From an uncultured Odoribacter sp. (lineage in GTDB: Bacteria > Bacteroidota > Bacteroidia > Bacteroidales > Marinifilaceae): a DNA stretch of 64,000 nt. Where the stretch lies: positions 52,431 through 116,430 of the forward strand of contig CALUKE010000008.1 in NCBI GenBank assembly GCA_944321165.1, given 5' to 3'. The notes beneath the pieces are model-generated. The model did not search any database. It was not told where the DNA came from and worked only from the letters and a program-made list of their open reading frames with translations. This document shows positions 35,232-44,401 of this stretch, piece after piece; position 1 is the stretch's first letter; every line of letters begins with the position of its first letter. The position numbers and the translations under genes are program-made.

Positions 35232-36269
35232 ATGGCTGATAAGAATAGAATATTGACATTTTTAATCCACCTTATCGGTTGGGGATTGGTGTTCGGGTTT
35301 CCTCTTTTTTTCACTTGGAAGGAGGGAAATCCGATGACCTGGGTGAAATTTGGTGGATATGTGAGTGTTCCGGTCGCTTTCATGATCGTTTTTTACGCCA
35401 ATTATTTTATTTTTATCGACCGGATGTTATTTCGGAAACAGTTGTTGCTGTTTGTTGTTACGAATTTGTTGTTATTCATTGTTTTAAGTTTTTGTCTGCA
35501 TTGGTGGCAGGAGTTTTATATCCACTGTGTGGACGATACACCCAAAGAACCACGTCGGTTTCCTCCCCGGAGTGTTTTTATCATTCGGGATGGTTGTATG
35601 ATGGCTTTGATGGCGGCTTTGAGTCTGGCCATTCGCATGACTGAAAATTGGTATATTATTGAGCGGGAGAAAAAAGAGTTGGAAAATGCTCGTTCAGAGG
35701 CGGAATTGCAGAATCTGAAGAATCAGTTGAATCCTCATTTTCTTTTCAATACGCTGAACAATATTTATTCGCTGATTGCGATCGATCCGGACCGGGCACA
35801 GTTTGCCGTTCATGATCTGAGTCGTCTGTTGCGGCATGTGTTGTACGAGGATAATCAGAGGTTTGTGTCTTTGGATCAGGAGCTGAACTTTATGAAGAGC
35901 TATATCGAGCTGATGAGTCTGCGGTTATCGGAACGGGTGGATTTGAAGGTCCGCCTTTTGGAAGACGGGAAAGGCTTGTTGGTTGCTCCCCTCCTGTTTA
36001 TTACTTTGATAGAGAATGCGTTTAAGCATGGGGTTGCCCCGATTGCACCTTCTTTCATTCATATCAGTCTCGAGTGGCTGGAGCCAGCCGGTATCCGTTG
36101 TTATATTGAGAACAGTTATTTCCCCAAGAAAGAGAGTGATCGAAGCGGTTCGGGAATCGGACTTGAAAATTTAAGAAAGCGTTTGGAACTGCTTTATCCC
36201 GGAAAATATTTTTTGAGGACGGAACGGGAAGGAGATAAATTTGTGGCAGAATTAGTGATACAGATATAA
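35232..36269 (+). CDS. LytS-type sensor histidine kinase
   Basis: 345 residues. Four membrane helices fill the first about 140 residues, then a coiled linker (REKKELENARSEAELQNLKN), the phosphoacceptor region LNPHFLFNTLNNIYSLI, and an HATPase with ENAFKHG and GSGIGLENLRKRL. This is the His_kinase/HATPase pattern of LytS/YehU proteins. It is followed by its LytTR partner 5 bp later. Location after the pump genes suggests that it senses envelope stress or pump substrate (inference). Confidence 0.9.
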   Translation: MADKNRILTFLIHLIGWGLVFGFPLFFTWKEGNPMTWVKFGGYVSVPVAFMIVFYANYFIFIDRMLFRKQLLLFVVTNLLLFIVLSFCLHWWQEFYIHCVDDTPKEPRRFPPRSVFIIRDGCMMALMAALSLAIRMTENWYIIEREKKELENARSEAELQNLKNQLNPHFLFNTLNNIYSLIAIDPDRAQFAVHDLSRLLRHVLYEDNQRFVSLDQELNFMKSYIELMSLRLSERVDLKVRLLEDGKGLLVAPLLFITLIENAFKHGVAPIAPSFIHISLEWLEPAGIRCYIENSYFPKKESDRSGSGIGLENLRKRLELLYPGKYFLRTEREGDKFVAELVIQI

Positions 36270-36274
36270 GAGTC

Positions 36275-36988
36275 ATGGAATTAAATTGTTTAATTGTCGA
36301 TGATGAGCCACTGGCTTTGGATTTGATGGAGAGTTATGTCAAACGGACTCCCTTTTTGAAATTGGCGGGTCGTTGTTTGAATGCCCTGGAGGTATTGCAA
36401 TTGTTGCAGGAAAAGTCGGTGGATCTGGTTTTTCTGGATATTCAGATGCCGGAATTGAACGGTTTGGAATTGTCTCGGGTGTTGGACAAGCAGATCAAAG
36501 TGATTTTTACGACAGCTTTTGAACAATATGCTCTCGAAGGATTTCGGGTAGATGCTCTGGATTATCTGTTGAAACCCATCAGTTATGCTGAATTCTTGAA
36601 AGCTGCCAACAAGGCGCTTGCCTGGTTTGAAAGGGTACACGAGGCTCCGTCGTTCAAAGAGGAACCGGACTGTATTTTTGTAAAATCGGATTACAAGTTG
36701 GTGAAGGTCGAGTTGAGCAAAATATGTTATATCGAGGGATTAAAAGATTATGTGAAGATTTATCTTGACGGAGTGAATTCTCCCATTGTCTCACTGATCA
36801 GTATGAAATCGCTGGAAGAGATGTTGCCGGCTTCCTTCTGCCGGGTACACCGCTCATTCATTGTTAATTTAGATAAGATTACCGTGATTGAACGCAATCG
36901 GATTGTTTTCGGAAAGACTTACATTCCAATTGCAGACTCGTCCAAGGATAAATTCATGGAATTTTTGAATAAGCGGACAATTAAATGA
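36275..36988 (+). CDS. LytTR-family response regulator
   Basis: 237 residues. The receiver domain has VDDEPLA, the phosphoacceptor Asp in LVFLDIQMPELNG, TTAFEQYA and LLKPI. The C-terminal LytTR DNA-binding domain (about 130-235) includes IFVKSDYKLVKVELSKICYI and CRVHRSFIVNLDKI. It probably regulates the preceding pump operon, though no repeated LytTR site was identified upstream. Confidence 0.92.
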   Translation: MELNCLIVDDEPLALDLMESYVKRTPFLKLAGRCLNALEVLQLLQEKSVDLVFLDIQMPELNGLELSRVLDKQIKVIFTTAFEQYALEGFRVDALDYLLKPISYAEFLKAANKALAWFERVHEAPSFKEEPDCIFVKSDYKLVKVELSKICYIEGLKDYVKIYLDGVNSPIVSLISMKSLEEMLPASFCRVHRSFIVNLDKITVIERNRIVFGKTYIPIADSSKDKFMEFLNKRTIK

Positions 36989-37008
36989 CAAGATTGTACG
37001 ATAAATGC

Positions 37009-37016
37009 TAATTTTG
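37009..37016 (+). promoter_or_regulatory. TAATTTTG -7 box of the CPA2 antiporter gene
   Basis: Perfect TAnnTTTG 18 bp before the ATG at 37035. No well-spaced -33 element. Confidence 0.5.
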
Positions 37017-37034
37017 TAGCAAATTTCGTAGTCT

Positions 37035-39284
37035 ATGTCTCATTTGCCTACATTGATTTCGGATCTGGCTATTATATTGGCTTCTGCAGGGGTGGTCACT
37101 TTGATATTCAAGCGGCTGAAACAGCCTCTGGTTTTAGGATATATTGTTGCGGGGATTCTGGCTGGACCACACATTACTCTGACTCCGACTGTAATTGATA
37201 ATGGAAATATACAGACATGGGCGGATATCGGAGTGGTGTTTCTGTTGTTTGCTTTGGGCTTGGAATTTAGCTTCAAGAAATTGATGAAGGTGGGAGGACC
37301 GGCCATTATTGCAGCCTTGACGATTATTGTGGGAATGGTGGTGTTGGGAATGATTGTGGGGGTGTCTATGGGATGGAAGCGGATGGATTGTATCTTTTTG
37401 GGTGGTATGTTGGCGATGTCTTCTACCTCGATCATTTATAAAGCTTTTGATGATTTGGGATTGAGAACGCAGCGTTTTACCGGTTTGGTATTCGGCATTT
37501 TGGTGATCGAGGATCTGGTGGCCATCGTTTTGATGGTGATGTTGTCGACCATGGCTGTCAGTCAGAATTTTGAAGGGGCGGAGATGGTATACAGTATTAC
37601 AAAATTGGCTTTCTTTTTATTGTTGTGGTTTCTGATCGGTATTTATATTATACCGACTTTTTTCCGGCGAACCCGTTTGTTGATGGGTGATGAGACTATG
37701 TTGATCGTATCTTTGGGGCTTTGTCTGCTCATGGTGGTATTTGCTACTTACGTTGGCTTTTCTTCGGCTTTGGGGGCTTTTGTGATGGGCTCCATTCTGG
37801 CAGAAACGATAGAGGCGGAGAAGATTGAACGTTTGATCAAACCGGTAAAAGATCTGTTTGCTGCCATTTTTTTCGTATCAGTCGGCATGATGGTCGATCC
37901 GGCCATGATTGTCGAATACATATGGCCGATAGTTATCATTACGTTGACGGTTATTATCGGGCAGGCTACTTTCGGTACTCTGGGGGTAATTTTAGCCGGG
38001 CAACCGCTGAAGACTGCTTTACAGTCGGGATTTTGTCTGACCCAGATCGGAGAATTCGCCTTTATCATTGCGAGTCTGGGTACGACGATGCAGGTTACCA
38101 GTCATTTTTTGTATCCAATTGTCATCGCTGTTTCTGTCATTACTACTTTTTTGACACCCTACATGATTCGTTTGGCCGAACCGGCTTATCCTTATGTAGA
38201 GAAACACCTGCCTCGTAAATGGAAACATTTTATCGATCATTATACATCTGGAACCCGGGTGGTGAATCATGAGAGCAACTGGAAAAAACTGTTGACATCG
38301 CTGATTCGAATCATGGTGATTTATTCCGTAATTATCATTGCGATTCTGATCCTTTCATTTCAGTTTCTAGTGCCTCTGATCCGGATGCATTTGCCCGGTT
38401 TTTGGGGATCTTTGCTTTGTGGGGGAATTATTTTACTGTTGATTTCACCTTTTTTGCGGGCTTTGGTGGCTAAGAAAAACCATTCTGTGGAATTTCAAAC
38501 CTTGTGGGCAGACGGGTATTTCAGCCGGGCTTATCTGGTGTCGTTGGTGGTGTTTCGTTTTGTCATGGCCATTGTATATGTAATGATTGTCATTTCTTCT
38601 CTGTTCAAGGCTTCGACAGCCTTGTTGCTGGGAATCGCCTGTGTGTTGGTGGCCGGTATGTTTTATTCCCGTTATTTGAAAAAGCAGTCCATTCAGATTG
38701 AAAGACATTTTTTGCGGAATTTTAGGGTCCGGGAGATTTATGCCCGTCATGCCGGTAACAAAATTCCTCCCAAGTTTGCTGGACATTTGTTGTCCCGGGA
38801 CTTGCATATGGCTGATTTTACGATTCCGGCTGAATCTTTGTGGGCAGGATATACTTTGGCCGAGCTGGCTTTGGGAAGCCGTTTCGGAGTGATGGTGGTT
38901 GCCATATTCCGTGGACAAAGTTGTATTAACATCCCGGGAGGGAAAGAACGTCTCTTCCCGCAAGATCGGGTACAGGTGATCGGCAGTGACAAACAGTTGG
39001 AGCGTTTTGCGGTTAAATTGCAAGCCATGACGATGCCATCGACAGATTCCGATTTGACACAAAGTGAAGTATGTCTGAAGCAATTTGTGATTACCGAAGA
39101 TTCACCGTTTAATGGGAAGAGCATTCGAGAATCTCAGATCCGGGATAAATATCGTTGTGTGGTGGTGGGAGTGGAGCGAGGAAATGCTTCGCTGAGAAAT
39201 CCGGATGCCGATACTGTCTTTGAAGCTGGAGATTTGGTCTGGGTAGTTGGTGAAGAAGAACATGTCTATGAGTTGATACATTGA
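37035..39284 (+). CDS. CPA2-family cation:proton antiporter with C-terminal TrkA_C domains
   Basis: 749 residues. The first about 390 residues form a 12-13-helix Na/H exchanger domain of the KefB/CPA2 type (QPLVLGYIVAGILAGP; FALGLEFSFKKL; ALGAFVMGSILAET). A further group of helices (about 430-550) follows. The C-terminal part has two RCK_C/TrkA_C-like segments: about 580-665 (FTIPAESLWAGYTLAEL... DRVQVIGSDKQLERF) and about 675-749 (FVITEDSPFNGKSIRES... GDLVWVVGEEEHVYEL). No RCK_N (NAD-binding) domain was seen. It probably moves K+ or Na+ against H+ and is gated by a small ligand. Confidence 0.88.
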   Translation: MSHLPTLISDLAIILASAGVVTLIFKRLKQPLVLGYIVAGILAGPHITLTPTVIDNGNIQTWADIGVVFLLFALGLEFSFKKLMKVGGPAIIAALTIIVGMVVLGMIVGVSMGWKRMDCIFLGGMLAMSSTSIIYKAFDDLGLRTQRFTGLVFGILVIEDLVAIVLMVMLSTMAVSQNFEGAEMVYSITKLAFFLLLWFLIGIYIIPTFFRRTRLLMGDETMLIVSLGLCLLMVVFATYVGFSSALGAFVMGSILAETIEAEKIERLIKPVKDLFAAIFFVSVGMMVDPAMIVEYIWPIVIITLTVIIGQATFGTLGVILAGQPLKTALQSGFCLTQIGEFAFIIASLGTTMQVTSHFLYPIVIAVSVITTFLTPYMIRLAEPAYPYVEKHLPRKWKHFIDHYTSGTRVVNHESNWKKLLTSLIRIMVIYSVIIIAILILSFQFLVPLIRMHLPGFWGSLLCGGIILLLISPFLRALVAKKNHSVEFQTLWADGYFSRAYLVSLVVFRFVMAIVYVMIVISSLFKASTALLLGIACVLVAGMFYSRYLKKQSIQIERHFLRNFRVREIYARHAGNKIPPKFAGHLLSRDLHMADFTIPAESLWAGYTLAELALGSRFGVMVVAIFRGQSCINIPGGKERLFPQDRVQVIGSDKQLERFAVKLQAMTMPSTDSDLTQSEVCLKQFVITEDSPFNGKSIRESQIRDKYRCVVVGVERGNASLRNPDADTVFEAGDLVWVVGEEEHVYELIH

Positions 39285-39287
39285 TGT

Positions 39288-40613
39288 TCAGTATTTATCT
39301 GTAAATTTACCGGGTTTAAGCTGATACAGGAAAAACAGGGCGATGAGGCTGGCCATCAAATCGGCAAAGGGAATGGCGAGCCAGATACCGGTGAGGCCCC
39401 ACCGGTGTGAGAATAGGCCCAGGGCAGGAATCAGAAATAAAAACTGGCGGGAGATGTTCATGGTAATGGCTTTGGAGGCTTGGCGGATGGACTGAAAGAA
39501 ACTAGTGACGATCAGTTGAAAACCGATTAGAGGCATTGCCAGAAAGGTATATCGAATGCCTTCTTCACTGAGTCGCAGCAGTGTGGTGTCGGAGGTAAAG
39601 GCTTTTCCCAGCCAGGGAGCAAACAGTTCGCCGATGAGAAATCCTCCGCAGGCAATCAGACTTCCGGTACCTACGCCGTTTTTCAGCATGATGATGGCCT
39701 GTCGGTGCTGTTCGGAAGCATAGAGGTAGCTGATCATCGGTTGAATCCCCTGACATATGCCCATCAATAGCATGGATACCAATACGGAATAACTGCTGAT
39801 GATGCCGTAGGCGCCTATGGCGTAATCTCCTCCATGATGTTCCAGGTAGCGGTTCATGATGATATTGACCATACCGGTTGTAATATTCATGATAAAAGCA
39901 GCCATCCCGATGGTGATGATTGACCGCAGGATGGAAAACTGCGGAAGAAAATATCGGATTTGTAGTTTCAAGGGATTATCCGGTCGTTTGAAATGTCGGA
40001 TCAGGCATACGGAACTGAGGACCATGGAAAGGGCTGTGGCCATGGCAGCTCCTTCAATACCCAATTGCAGACCGAATATGAAAATCGGGTCTAAGATAAC
40101 ATTGGCAATGACTCCGGTCATTACGATACTCATGGAAGCTCGGAAAGCTCCTGATGCACGGATGGCATGGCAATAGGTGAAGTTTAGGTTTGTCAATAAA
40201 CTGGCCGGGATCAGTATCGTCATGTATTCATGGGCATAAGGGATGGTTTGTTCGCTTCCTCCGAAGATTTCCAGAATAAAATCCAGTTGATACAGGGAAT
40301 ATATGATCAGTATACCGGAGAGAATCACATTCAGGAAGGTGGCATTGCCCAGGATCCGGTTTGCCAGCTGGTAGTCGTGTTGTGATATGGCCGTTGCAAT
40401 TCTTGCCCCGCCCCCTACGCCCGTCAGAGTTCCTGCCGTACTTAACAAGAAGACGCAGGGAAGGGTCAATGCCAATCCACAGATTGCCAATGGACCGGCA
40501 CCCTGGCCGATAAAAATGCGGTCGACGAAGTTATACAGAGCCATTACCACCATGTTGAACATGGCTGGAAGAATGTAATTTTTAAAAAATTTATGGATGT
40601 GGTGTTCTGTCAA
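39288..40613 (-). CDS. MATE-family multidrug efflux transporter
   Basis: 441 residues with about 12 membrane helices in two halves. MATE features: NMVVMALYNFVDRIFIGQ near the start, TLTGVGGGARIATAISQ, and in the second half GICQGIQPMISYLYASEQ. Such proteins export cationic drugs in exchange for Na+ or H+. It is a single gene convergent with the antiporter (3 bp apart) and has a good -7 box upstream. Confidence 0.92.
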   Translation of the reverse strand: MTEHHIHKFFKNYILPAMFNMVVMALYNFVDRIFIGQGAGPLAICGLALTLPCVFLLSTAGTLTGVGGGARIATAISQHDYQLANRILGNATFLNVILSGILIIYSLYQLDFILEIFGGSEQTIPYAHEYMTILIPASLLTNLNFTYCHAIRASGAFRASMSIVMTGVIANVILDPIFIFGLQLGIEGAAMATALSMVLSSVCLIRHFKRPDNPLKLQIRYFLPQFSILRSIITIGMAAFIMNITTGMVNIIMNRYLEHHGGDYAIGAYGIISSYSVLVSMLLMGICQGIQPMISYLYASEQHRQAIIMLKNGVGTGSLIACGGFLIGELFAPWLGKAFTSDTTLLRLSEEGIRYTFLAMPLIGFQLIVTSFFQSIRQASKAITMNISRQFLFLIPALGLFSHRWGLTGIWLAIPFADLMASLIALFFLYQLKPGKFTDKY

Positions 40614-40634
40614 ATTTTAATATATTTTAAAAAG

Positions 40635-40642
40635 CAAAAGTA
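40635..40642 (-). promoter_or_regulatory. TACTTTTG -7 box of the MATE gene
   Basis: Perfect TAnnTTTG on the minus strand 21 bp before the MATE ATG, within the divergent gap to the aldehyde dehydrogenase gene. Confidence 0.55.
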
Positions 40643-40705
40643 ATGTAAATTTCGCAATATGTCTTATATTTATTTGTGATAATCATTGTAGAAAGAATAA
40701 TTGAT

Positions 40706-42079
40706 ATGAAAGAGATCATCGAAAGACAGCGTTTGTTTTTTGAGGGTGGGGCCACTCGTTGCCTCTCCTGGCGAATTGAAAAATTGAGACAATTCAAGAA
40801 AGCGGTAAGTGTTTATGAGGAAAGGATTTATGAAGCATTGTGGAAGGATCTGCATAAATCGGCTTATGAAACCTATTTGACGGAAGTCAGTCTGTTACTT
40901 CAGGAAATAGAGGTATATATCCGTCGTTTGAAGCGTTGGGCCCGTCCGGAGCGGGTGGGAACTCCTTTGACTTTGTTCGGAAGTAAAAGTCGAATTGTCA
41001 AAGAACCGTTGGGAGTGGTATTGATCATGTCACCCTGGAATTATCCGGTTCAATTGTTATTGGTGCCTTTTGTCGGGGCACTTGCAGCAGGAAATTGCGT
41101 CGTTTTAAAACCCTCTCCATATGTTCCGCATGTGGCTGCCGTAATGGAGGAATTGATTGCATCGGTTTTTGATCCGGAACATGTTATCTTGTTGCAAGGG
41201 GATCGTGGGGTTTTGAACCAGTTGTTGGAAGAACGTTTTGATGCTCTCTTTTTTACCGGTAGTCCGGAACAGGGAAAAGCGGTGATGCAGGCGGCTGCCC
41301 GTTACTTGACACCGGTAACTTTGGAATTGGGAGGAAAGAGTCCCTGTATTGTAGATAAAAAAGCAGATATCGAACTGGCTGCCCGTCGGATTGCCTGGGG
41401 AAAATGTCTGAATGCCGGTCAGACCTGTATCGCTCCGGATTATTTGTGGGTACATACCGATGTCAAACAAAAATTGATAGAACGAATGATTTGGAATATT
41501 CGTCGTTTTTACGGCGAACGCCCTTTTGGCAGTCGGGACTATCCCCGAATTGTGAATAAGGCGGCCTTTGATCGCTTGTGCACCTTGTTGAAAGATGGGG
41601 ATATTCTTTTCGGAGGGGAGTATGATCGGGAGAACCTTTACATGGCTCCGACATTGTTAGAAAATGTGAAAGAAGAGACTTCCCTGATGCAACAGGAGAT
41701 ATTTGGCCCGCTTTTGCCGATATTTGAATTTCAACAGTTGGAAGAGGCGATTCGTTATATCAACCGGCATGAAAAACCACTGGCTCTGTATTATTTCGGG
41801 ACCGTTGCAGATGCTGACAGTGTAATGGCTGCGACTTCTTCGGGTGGGGTTTGTGTAAACGATACCATTATGCACATTGTTAATGAAAAATTACCGTTTG
41901 GTGGGGTTGGAAACAGCGGAATGGGGCGGTATCACGGAAAAGAGAGTTTTTCGGTTTTCAGCAATCGTCGTTCTGTACTGTATGCCGCAACCGCCTGGGA
42001 TATTCCTTTGCGCTATCCACCTTACAGGGCTTTGAAGATTTTAAAAAAGATGTTGGGTTTTCGTGCTGTTGGTTGGTAA
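40706..42079 (+). CDS. NAD(P)-dependent aldehyde dehydrogenase
   Basis: 457 residues from ATG 40706 (MKEIIERQRLFFEGG); a GTG 30 bp upstream is less likely. It resembles the short aldehyde dehydrogenases of the AldH/YwdH or fatty-aldehyde (ALDH3-like) branch: MSPWNYPVQL, FTGSPEQGKAVMQAAA, catalytic Glu in LELGGKSP, catalytic Cys in NAGQTCIAPDY, and KLPFGGVGNSGMG. A C-terminal hydrophobic stretch as in membrane ALDH3 enzymes is not evident. Substrate unknown. Its stop lies within a hairpin that also covers the next promoter box. Confidence 0.9.
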   Translation: MKEIIERQRLFFEGGATRCLSWRIEKLRQFKKAVSVYEERIYEALWKDLHKSAYETYLTEVSLLLQEIEVYIRRLKRWARPERVGTPLTLFGSKSRIVKEPLGVVLIMSPWNYPVQLLLVPFVGALAAGNCVVLKPSPYVPHVAAVMEELIASVFDPEHVILLQGDRGVLNQLLEERFDALFFTGSPEQGKAVMQAAARYLTPVTLELGGKSPCIVDKKADIELAARRIAWGKCLNAGQTCIAPDYLWVHTDVKQKLIERMIWNIRRFYGERPFGSRDYPRIVNKAAFDRLCTLLKDGDILFGGEYDRENLYMAPTLLENVKEETSLMQQEIFGPLLPIFEFQQLEEAIRYINRHEKPLALYYFGTVADADSVMAATSSGGVCVNDTIMHIVNEKLPFGGVGNSGMGRYHGKESFSVFSNRRSVLYAATAWDIPLRYPPYRALKILKKMLGFRAVGW

Positions 42080-42103
42080 AAATAACAACTAATGTTATTT
42101 TTG
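42078..42103 (+). promoter_or_regulatory. Hairpin overlapping the ALDH stop and the Sel1-gene -7 box
   Basis: Perfect 10-bp inverted repeat AAAAATAACA / TGTTATTTTT with a 5-nt loop (42078-42102). Its right arm is also part of TATTTTTG (42096-42103), a perfect -7 box 41 bp before the proposed start of the next gene. Confidence 0.5.
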
Positions 42104-42143
42104 CATAAAATAGATGATCAAAGTTATAGATAAAGATATAATC

Positions 42144-43556
42144 ATGGCGCGTATGTTATTTTTTTCAGTACACATCCGGAGAATGATGTTTACTGGTCTG
42201 TTTTTTTTGATGGTAGGTCTGCTTGTTTCCTGTCAAAGTTCCAAAGGAAAAAAGGAATTTCAGCAAGGATTGGAGGAGGAGAAGGCGGAGAATTATGAAT
42301 TGGCTTTGTCCTATTTTCGCATTGCCGCAGAACAGGGATATGCCCAAGCGCAAAATTTTTTGGGAAATTATTATCGGGAAGGTTTGGGGGGGCTTACTCC
42401 TGACGCAAAAGAGGCTGTAAAATGGTATCGCAAGGCGGCAGAACAGGGATACAGTCCTGCGCAGATGAATTTGGCAAGGTGTTATTACAATGGGATCGGG
42501 GTATCTCAGGATATTGCTGCTACGTTTGCCTGGAATCTCAAGGCCGCCAAGCAGGGGGATCTCCTGGAAGCTATGCGTGGCGTGGCGATTCTCTATGAAA
42601 ACGGAGAAGGGACGGAGCGGGATGTAAAGAAGGCGATTAAGTGGTATCGTAAGGCAGCCAAACAGGGCGATCAGATATCCAAAGAGCGATTGGAATACCT
42701 TTCTGCATACGATTCTTATGGAACCGATGATGAAGTGTTGGCGGAAGTGGATTCAGCAGTTGTCGAACCAGCAGAAAAACGGAGAGAACATTTGGAAGTA
42801 GCTTCCGGCACATCGGGGCAATCGACGACAACGTCACCGACCAACACTTCAAGGGATACCCGGAAAAATAGAGCTGGGCAGCAATCGGCGGAAGCCATTT
42901 ATCAAAAAGGACTGGAAGCGTATAAGGCACATAATCTGGAAGGTGTTCGCAAATATTTTATCAGTGCTTCTGAAAAAGGTCATAAAGAGGCTTTGACGAA
43001 GTTGGCTGAATATTATTATGAGGTGGAAAAGGAGCCGACGAAAGCTTTTGAATGGTGGTTTAAGGCTGCCAAACAGGGATCTGCGGAGGCCCAATTTTCT
43101 CTGGGGGAATGCTATCTGGATGGAGATGGTGTCAAAGAGAATTTGCAAGAGGCATTGAAGTGGTATCGTAAGGCTGCTGATCAGGGGCATGAATATGCAC
43201 GCATTTCTTTGGCCTTGTGTTATTTTTTGGGATGGGGAGTTGATCAGGATTATGTAAAGGCGGCTGATTATGTGAGGGCGCTTGCAAAGGCTGGAAATGC
43301 GGATGCCCAATGTGTGTACGGCAGATGTCTTTATATGATGAATGCCAAAACGCGTAATTATGCGGAGGCTGTAAAATGGATTCAAAAATCGGTGGAAAAC
43401 GAGAGTCCTTCTGGAACTTATTTTTATGGAATCGTTTTGTATGAAGGACTGGACGGGTTTCCGCAGGATCGGCAAAAGGCGGTTGAGCTCATTAGAAAAG
43501 CGGCAAGAATGGATTTTGAAGAGGCTCAGAAATGGCTGGACGAACACAATATGTAA
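42144..43556 (+). CDS. Sel1-repeat (TPR-like) lipoprotein
   Basis: 470 residues from ATG 42144. A basic N-terminal part plus hydrophobic stretch ends in LVSC, a lipobox; ATGs at 42114 and 42183 are alternatives. Two groups of Sel1-like repeats follow, with patterns such as A-Q-x-x-L-G-x-x-Y and EAVKWYRKAAEQGY: about four in the first half and about five after a Ser/Thr-rich linker (about 225-260). Sel1 repeats form superhelical protein-binding scaffolds. It is probably an envelope lipoprotein involved in protein interaction; partner unknown. Confidence 0.85.
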   Translation: MARMLFFSVHIRRMMFTGLFFLMVGLLVSCQSSKGKKEFQQGLEEEKAENYELALSYFRIAAEQGYAQAQNFLGNYYREGLGGLTPDAKEAVKWYRKAAEQGYSPAQMNLARCYYNGIGVSQDIAATFAWNLKAAKQGDLLEAMRGVAILYENGEGTERDVKKAIKWYRKAAKQGDQISKERLEYLSAYDSYGTDDEVLAEVDSAVVEPAEKRREHLEVASGTSGQSTTTSPTNTSRDTRKNRAGQQSAEAIYQKGLEAYKAHNLEGVRKYFISASEKGHKEALTKLAEYYYEVEKEPTKAFEWWFKAAKQGSAEAQFSLGECYLDGDGVKENLQEALKWYRKAADQGHEYARISLALCYFLGWGVDQDYVKAADYVRALAKAGNADAQCVYGRCLYMMNAKTRNYAEAVKWIQKSVENESPSGTYFYGIVLYEGLDGFPQDRQKAVELIRKAARMDFEEAQKWLDEHNM

Positions 43557-43587
43557 TTAATTTTAGGATGACATTAAATCTTCTGAG

Positions 43588-44379
43588 ATGAATTACGAGG
43601 AGGCTCATTTTATATATTTTTCACCGACACATACTGCTCGTGCAGTAGGAAAGGCCATTGTACAGGGGTTGGGTGTCGGTTTTGAGGAAACGGATCTTAC
43701 TTGTCAGCAATTGCAGGGGGAGCTGTTGGTCGATTCGAAGATAACTGTTGTAGCTGTACCTGTTTATGGCGGGCGTGTGGCGGAGACGGCGATGGAACGC
43801 TTGAGAGGAGTATATGGTCGGAAATCACCGGTTATTCCAGTCGTCGTTTACGGTAACCGGGATTATGAGGATGCTTTGTTGGAGTTGAAGGATTGGTGTG
43901 TAGATCATGGTTTTATTCCCTTTGCCGGGGCAGCATTTATCGGAGAACATTCTTACAGTCGGGCGGATCGCCCGATTGCCGCAGGACGGCCGGATGAGGC
44001 GGATCTTCAGTTGGCTCGTACATTTGGGCAGAAGGCGGGATATTTGTTAAAAGGTTTGGGGACATTGGAACAGTGGCCTTCGTTGGAGGTAAGAGGGCAT
44101 TACCCTTACAAGGTCAAGGGACCGAAGACATTACAGACGCCGGAAACAATGGCAACTTTGTGTACTGCATGTGGAAAGTGTGTAAAGGTTTGTCCTGTTC
44201 AGGCCATTCGCTGGGAAAAGCCGGTTGTCAGTGATGCGGTTTTGTGTATAAAGTGTTGTGCTTGTGTAAAACAATGTCCTCAGCAAGCCCGGATATTTGA
44301 AACCCCTTATACGGATTTGCTGTTTAAAAATTTCAGTGCCCGGCGTGAACCGGAACTATTTGGATTGTCCGATTTGTAA
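43588..44379 (+). CDS. EFR1-type flavodoxin/ferredoxin fusion protein
   Basis: 263 residues. The N-terminus is a flavodoxin-like fold starting IYFSPTHTARAVGKAIVQGL with a phosphate-binding-like SPTHTA loop and VPVYGGRV. Residues about 185-245 contain two 4Fe-4S motifs: CTACGKCVKVCP and CIKCCACVKQCP. This architecture matches EFR1-family ferrodoxins, thought to shuttle electrons between iron-sulfur and flavin partners in the cytoplasm of anaerobes. Partner enzymes are not apparent nearby. Confidence 0.88.
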   Translation: MNYEEAHFIYFSPTHTARAVGKAIVQGLGVGFEETDLTCQQLQGELLVDSKITVVAVPVYGGRVAETAMERLRGVYGRKSPVIPVVVYGNRDYEDALLELKDWCVDHGFIPFAGAAFIGEHSYSRADRPIAAGRPDEADLQLARTFGQKAGYLLKGLGTLEQWPSLEVRGHYPYKVKGPKTLQTPETMATLCTACGKCVKVCPVQAIRWEKPVVSDAVLCIKCCACVKQCPQQARIFETPYTDLLFKNFSARREPELFGLSDL

Positions 44380-44401
44380 TTATTCGATATAAATTGAATC
44401 G

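Noticed and set aside
42240..43540. Repeated DNA in the Sel1 gene as a tandem repeat locus
   Set aside because: The repetition is at protein level (Sel1 motifs about 36 residues apart); the DNA copies are diverged and show no sign of slippage.
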